Source of the DNA: Chryseobacterium cucumeris
GTDB lineage: Bacteria; Bacteroidota; Bacteroidia; Flavobacteriales; Weeksellaceae
DNA: 64,000 nucleotides
NCBI RefSeq assembly: GCF_001593385.1
Contig: NZ_LUVZ01000023.1
Location: 248,001-312,000 of the forward strand
Direction: 5' to 3'
Shown here: positions 61,938 to 64,000 of the stretch, piece by piece
Position numbering within the stretch: position 1 is the stretch's first letter
Layout: each line of letters begins with the position of its first letter
Made by a program: the position numbers and the translations under genes
The notes under the pieces: model-generated
What the model was told of the DNA's origin: nothing
Databases searched by the model: none
What the model saw: only the letters and a program-made list of their open reading frames with translations

Positions 61938-61945
61938 TAAATTTG
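61938..61945 (+). promoter_or_regulatory. Promoter box of cbpA
   Basis: TAAATTTG (TAnnTTTG) 16 bp before the cbpA ATG at 61962. Confidence 0.45.
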
Positions 61946-61961
61946 AGTAAACCTCATTTCT

Positions 61962-62876
61962 ATGGCTTATATAGATTATTATAAAATTTTAGGCGTAGAT
62001 AAAAACGCAACACAGGATGATATCAAAAAGGCCTACCGGAAATTGGCAAGAAAACATCATCCCGATCTCAACCCCGGAGACAAAGAAGCAGAAAAGAAAT
62101 TCAAAGAACTGAATGAAGCGAACGAAGTGCTGAGTAATCCGGAAAACAGATCAAAATATGACAAGTACGGAGAACACTGGAAGCACGGCGAAGAATACGA
62201 AAAAGCCCAGCAGCAACAGCAAAGACAGTATCAACAGCAAAGTTATAACGGAGGATATTCCGGTGCAGATTTTGGTGGAGGTGAAGATTTCTCAGATTTC
62301 TTCCAGGATATGTTTGGCGGTGCAGGCGGTGGATTTGGCAGAAGTTCAAGAGGAAGAGCCTCCGGTAAATTCAAAGGACAGGATATCACTGCCGAATTGA
62401 ATCTCAATTTAAGAGACGCTGCAACCACGCATCCGCAAACTTTTGAAATCAATGGAAAGAAAGTAAGAATCACCATTCCTGCAGGAGTGTATGACGGACA
62501 GCAGATTAAATTAAAAGGACATGGAAATCCCGGAGTAAATGGTGGGCCAAACGGAGATTTATATATCACCTTCAATATCCCTGCTGATCCGGATTTTGAA
62601 AGAATAGGTGATGACCTGAAAACCAAAGTAACCATTGATCTGTACACAGCCGTTTTAGGTGGCGAAGTAAAAGTACATACGCTGAATGGAAGTGTAAACC
62701 TTAAAGTAAAACCGGAAACCCAAACCGGAATGACAGTAAGGCTTAAAGGAAAAGGTTTCCCTGTCTATAAAAAAGAAGGAGAACACGGTGATCTTTTTGT
62801 AACCTATGAAGTGAAACTGCCAACCAACCTTACCGAAAAGCAGAAAGAACTTTTTGAACAACTAAAAAATTCCTAA
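61962..62876 (+). CDS. cbpA: DnaJ-like co-chaperone CbpA
   Basis: A 304-aa class-II J protein. J domain residues about 3-70 with HPD in '[15 protein letters not shown]'; Gln-rich then Gly/Phe linker (about 80-130); C-terminal DnaJ peptide-binding domains (about 135-300: '[20 protein letters not shown]', '[20 protein letters not shown]', '[19 protein letters not shown]'). The zinc-finger of DnaJ is absent, as in CbpA. Stimulates DnaK ATPase and hands over clients. Followed after 3 bp by its modulator cbpM. Confidence 0.9.
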   Translation: MAYIDYYKILGVDKNATQDDIKKAYRKLARKHHPDLNPGDKEAEKKFKELNEANEVLSNPENRSKYDKYGEHWKHGEEYEKAQQQQQRQYQQQSYNGGYSGADFGGGEDFSDFFQDMFGGAGGGFGRSSRGRASGKFKGQDITAELNLNLRDAATTHPQTFEINGKKVRITIPAGVYDGQQIKLKGHGNPGVNGGPNGDLYITFNIPADPDFERIGDDLKTKVTIDLYTAVLGGEVKVHTLNGSVNLKVKPETQTGMTVRLKGKGFPVYKKEGEHGDLFVTYEVKLPTNLTEKQKELFEQLKNS

Positions 62877-62879
62877 GCT

Positions 62880-63182
62880 ATGAGTGAAAGAATATCACGG
62901 GAAGAACTCGTAAAAATCTATAATATAGAAATCACTTTTTTTGATGATCTTGTAGACTATGGGCTGCTGAATATTCATATTGAGAATAATATTCATTATC
63001 TGATGTATGAAGATCTGCCCGATCTGGAAAAATTTGCCAACTGGCATTATGATCTCGAAATTAACCTGCCCGGCCTTGAAGTGATTCATAATATGCTGAA
63101 AAAACTGGATGCCCTGAACCGCAAAAACAGAGAACTGATGAATAAACTTTCTGCTATAAGTGATCAATATGAAGATATTTAG
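62880..63182 (+). CDS. cbpM: Chaperone modulator CbpM
   Basis: A 100-aa MerR-like HTH/coiled-coil protein: 'ISREELVKIYNIEITFFDDL', 'YGLLNIHIENNIHYLMYEDL', then a long helix 'LDALNRKNRELMNKL'. CbpM binds the CbpA J domain and inhibits its activity. Adjacent to cbpA (3-bp gap), which supports the assignment. Confidence 0.85.
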   Translation: MSERISREELVKIYNIEITFFDDLVDYGLLNIHIENNIHYLMYEDLPDLEKFANWHYDLEINLPGLEVIHNMLKKLDALNRKNRELMNKLSAISDQYEDI

Positions 63183-63184
63183 TT

Positions 63185-63192
63185 TAGTTTTG
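63185..63192 (+). promoter_or_regulatory. Promoter box of the downstream membrane protein gene
   Basis: TAGTTTTG (TAnnTTTG) directly after the cbpM stop, 27 bp before the ATG at 63220. Confidence 0.4.
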
Positions 63193-63219
63193 TAGCTTTT
63201 TAAAGCAAACTCTATAATT

Positions 63220-63750
63220 ATGAATGAAGAAAAGGTGATTACACTAAAGCCGGACAGGAAGATTTTTGAAGATATTTATTTTAGCGGTAATCAGGGAAGT
63301 CTGCTTTTTTCACCTACTACAAAAAGTAAAACTATCGTTACCATAGTTGCTGCAGTGATTGTTTTCATCGTTTTTCTATTAAAAGACTTTATGAGTAAAG
63401 AAAATGCAGGCGTTTTATACTTCCTGAGTTTTATATTTTTGCTTTGTGCTGTTTTTTTATCAGTCAGCGTTAATAAAGTTTCAAGATGGAAAAAACAGGT
63501 GAATCATTATCTGAGCACGCTTGAAAGATGTAAAGTATACGAAATAAGATTTGATAATAACTTTTTCACAGTCAATATTGATGGCGAAAAAGAGACCAGC
63601 GAATGGAAAGATTTTGAATACTTTGACAGCACTCATGAATTTATTTCTGTTGAAGGAAAATACAGTTACATGTTTCCCAGAAAATCAATGAATGAGAAAG
63701 AATACAGTTTTCTCAAGAATATATTGAAAGAGAAAATTAAAATCGATTAA
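63220..63750 (+). CDS. Two-helix membrane protein (YcxB-like)
   Basis: A 176-aa protein with two membrane helices (about 37-54 and 66-83), then a cytoplasmic beta domain (about 105-176) with 'NNFFTVNIDGEKETSEWKDF' and 'YMFPRKSMNEKEYSFLKNIL'. This order (two helices, Trp-containing strand, PRK/R-F near the end) resembles YcxB-like C-terminal domains. Function unknown. It ends in a strong terminator. Confidence 0.65.
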   Translation: MNEEKVITLKPDRKIFEDIYFSGNQGSLLFSPTTKSKTIVTIVAAVIVFIVFLLKDFMSKENAGVLYFLSFIFLLCAVFLSVSVNKVSRWKKQVNHYLSTLERCKVYEIRFDNNFFTVNIDGEKETSEWKDFEYFDSTHEFISVEGKYSYMFPRKSMNEKEYSFLKNILKEKIKID

Positions 63751-63760
63751 TAAAAACAAA

Positions 63761-63792
63761 AACGGAGCAAAATTATTTTGCTCCGTTTTTTT
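63761..63792. terminator. Bidirectional terminator
   Basis: Stem AACGGAGCAAAA / TTTTGCTCCGTT, small loop, A-run on the left and T-run on the right, between convergent genes. Confidence 0.85.
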
Positions 63793-63809
63793 ATTATATA
63801 CAAGTTAGC

Positions 63810-64000
63810 TTATTTGTTCTCTTCCAACCAGCCCATTTCCTTCATCCACTCGTCATTGTAGATTTTTCCTACATATCTTGAGCCATGGTCATGAAGTAAA
63901 ACAACAATGACATCATCTTTTGTGAACTGATCTTTCATCTGAATCAAAGATGCAATAGCACTTCCGGCAGAATATCCACAGAAAATACCTTCCTCTTTCG
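63810..64000 (-). CDS. Cysteine synthase/cystathionine beta-synthase family protein (3' end only)
   Basis: The last 62 or so codons of a fold-type II PLP enzyme entering from the right edge. Visible: 'KEEGIFCGYSAGSAIASLI', where the Ser/Gly-rich loop binds the PLP ring, then 'VVLLHDHGSRYVGKIYND' and the end 'MKEMGWLEENK'. The HGSRYxxKxYND segment is typical of the cysteine-synthase/CBS-like proteins of Bacteroidetes. Start and active-site lysine are outside the window, so cysteine synthase and CBS cannot be told apart. Confidence 0.8.
   Translation of the reverse strand, partial: KEEGIFCGYSAGSAIASLIQMKDQFTKDDVIVVLLHDHGSRYVGKIYNDEWMKEMGWLEENK

Overview
The window reads as chromosome of a low-GC Bacteroidota, most likely a Chryseobacterium-like flavobacterium (Weeksellaceae). 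The evidence is a GldB gliding lipoprotein, a nuclease with a C-terminal type IX secretion (T9SS) sorting domain, a SusC/SusD pair, a second TonB-dependent receptor, a Bacteroidetes-type (T6SS-iii) Hcp/VgrG locus, HMG-CoA synthase (mevalonate pathway), and promoters of the TAnnTTTG type. I found no rRNA, tRNA, CRISPR array, transposase or integrase.

Layout. 1-3.1 kb: an ABC-type operon (minus strand) whose permease is fused to a TlpA-like thioredoxin. 3.2-8.9 kb: gldB, an EF-hand/LRR secreted protein, two GNAT acetyltransferases, nadE, then a barnase - archaemetzincin - barstar cluster, then cdd. 9-10.4 kb: an old-yellow-enzyme reductase and a DUF2752 membrane protein. 10.7-24.9 kb is the main accessory region. 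It holds an orphan T6SS-iii delivery and effector island: TssD tube protein, VgrG, a 56-aa VgrG-linked protein, a DUF2931 lipoprotein, a Tle1-like DUF2235 lipase, a LysM protein, a DUF4280 PAAR-like protein and a 930-aa signal-less OmpA-domain protein. These are followed by lipoproteins and a GIDE - LemA - membrane protein cassette that look like immunity or envelope-response genes. No sheath, baseplate or ClpV gene is present, so the machine must be encoded elsewhere.

25-36 kb: the secreted T9SS nuclease, small envelope genes, an ACC-deaminase-like PLP enzyme, a glucosaminidase, hemL, and two paralogous cytosine-deaminase-like amidohydrolases flanking an AraC regulator. This stretch also carries related copies of a dispersed composite repeat. 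36-43 kb: a TonB receptor with a beta-helix lipoprotein, divergent from a PhoB/PhoR-like two-component system. 43-51 kb: housekeeping and secreted enzymes (pRiA4b-like protein, alpha-amylase lipoprotein, Gre-like factor, thyA, M1 aminopeptidase, HMG-CoA synthase). 51-56 kb: SusC/SusD. 56-61 kb: an AraC-controlled aldehyde/alcohol dehydrogenase and DUF779 module with a GC-rich structured intergenic insert. 61-64 kb: a dicarboxylate symporter, cbpA/cbpM, a membrane protein and the 3' end of a cysteine-synthase-family gene.

Functions come from motif recognition by eye; no database search was run. Several starts were moved downstream from the longest possible frame, to an ATG next to a signal peptide, promoter or conserved N-terminus.
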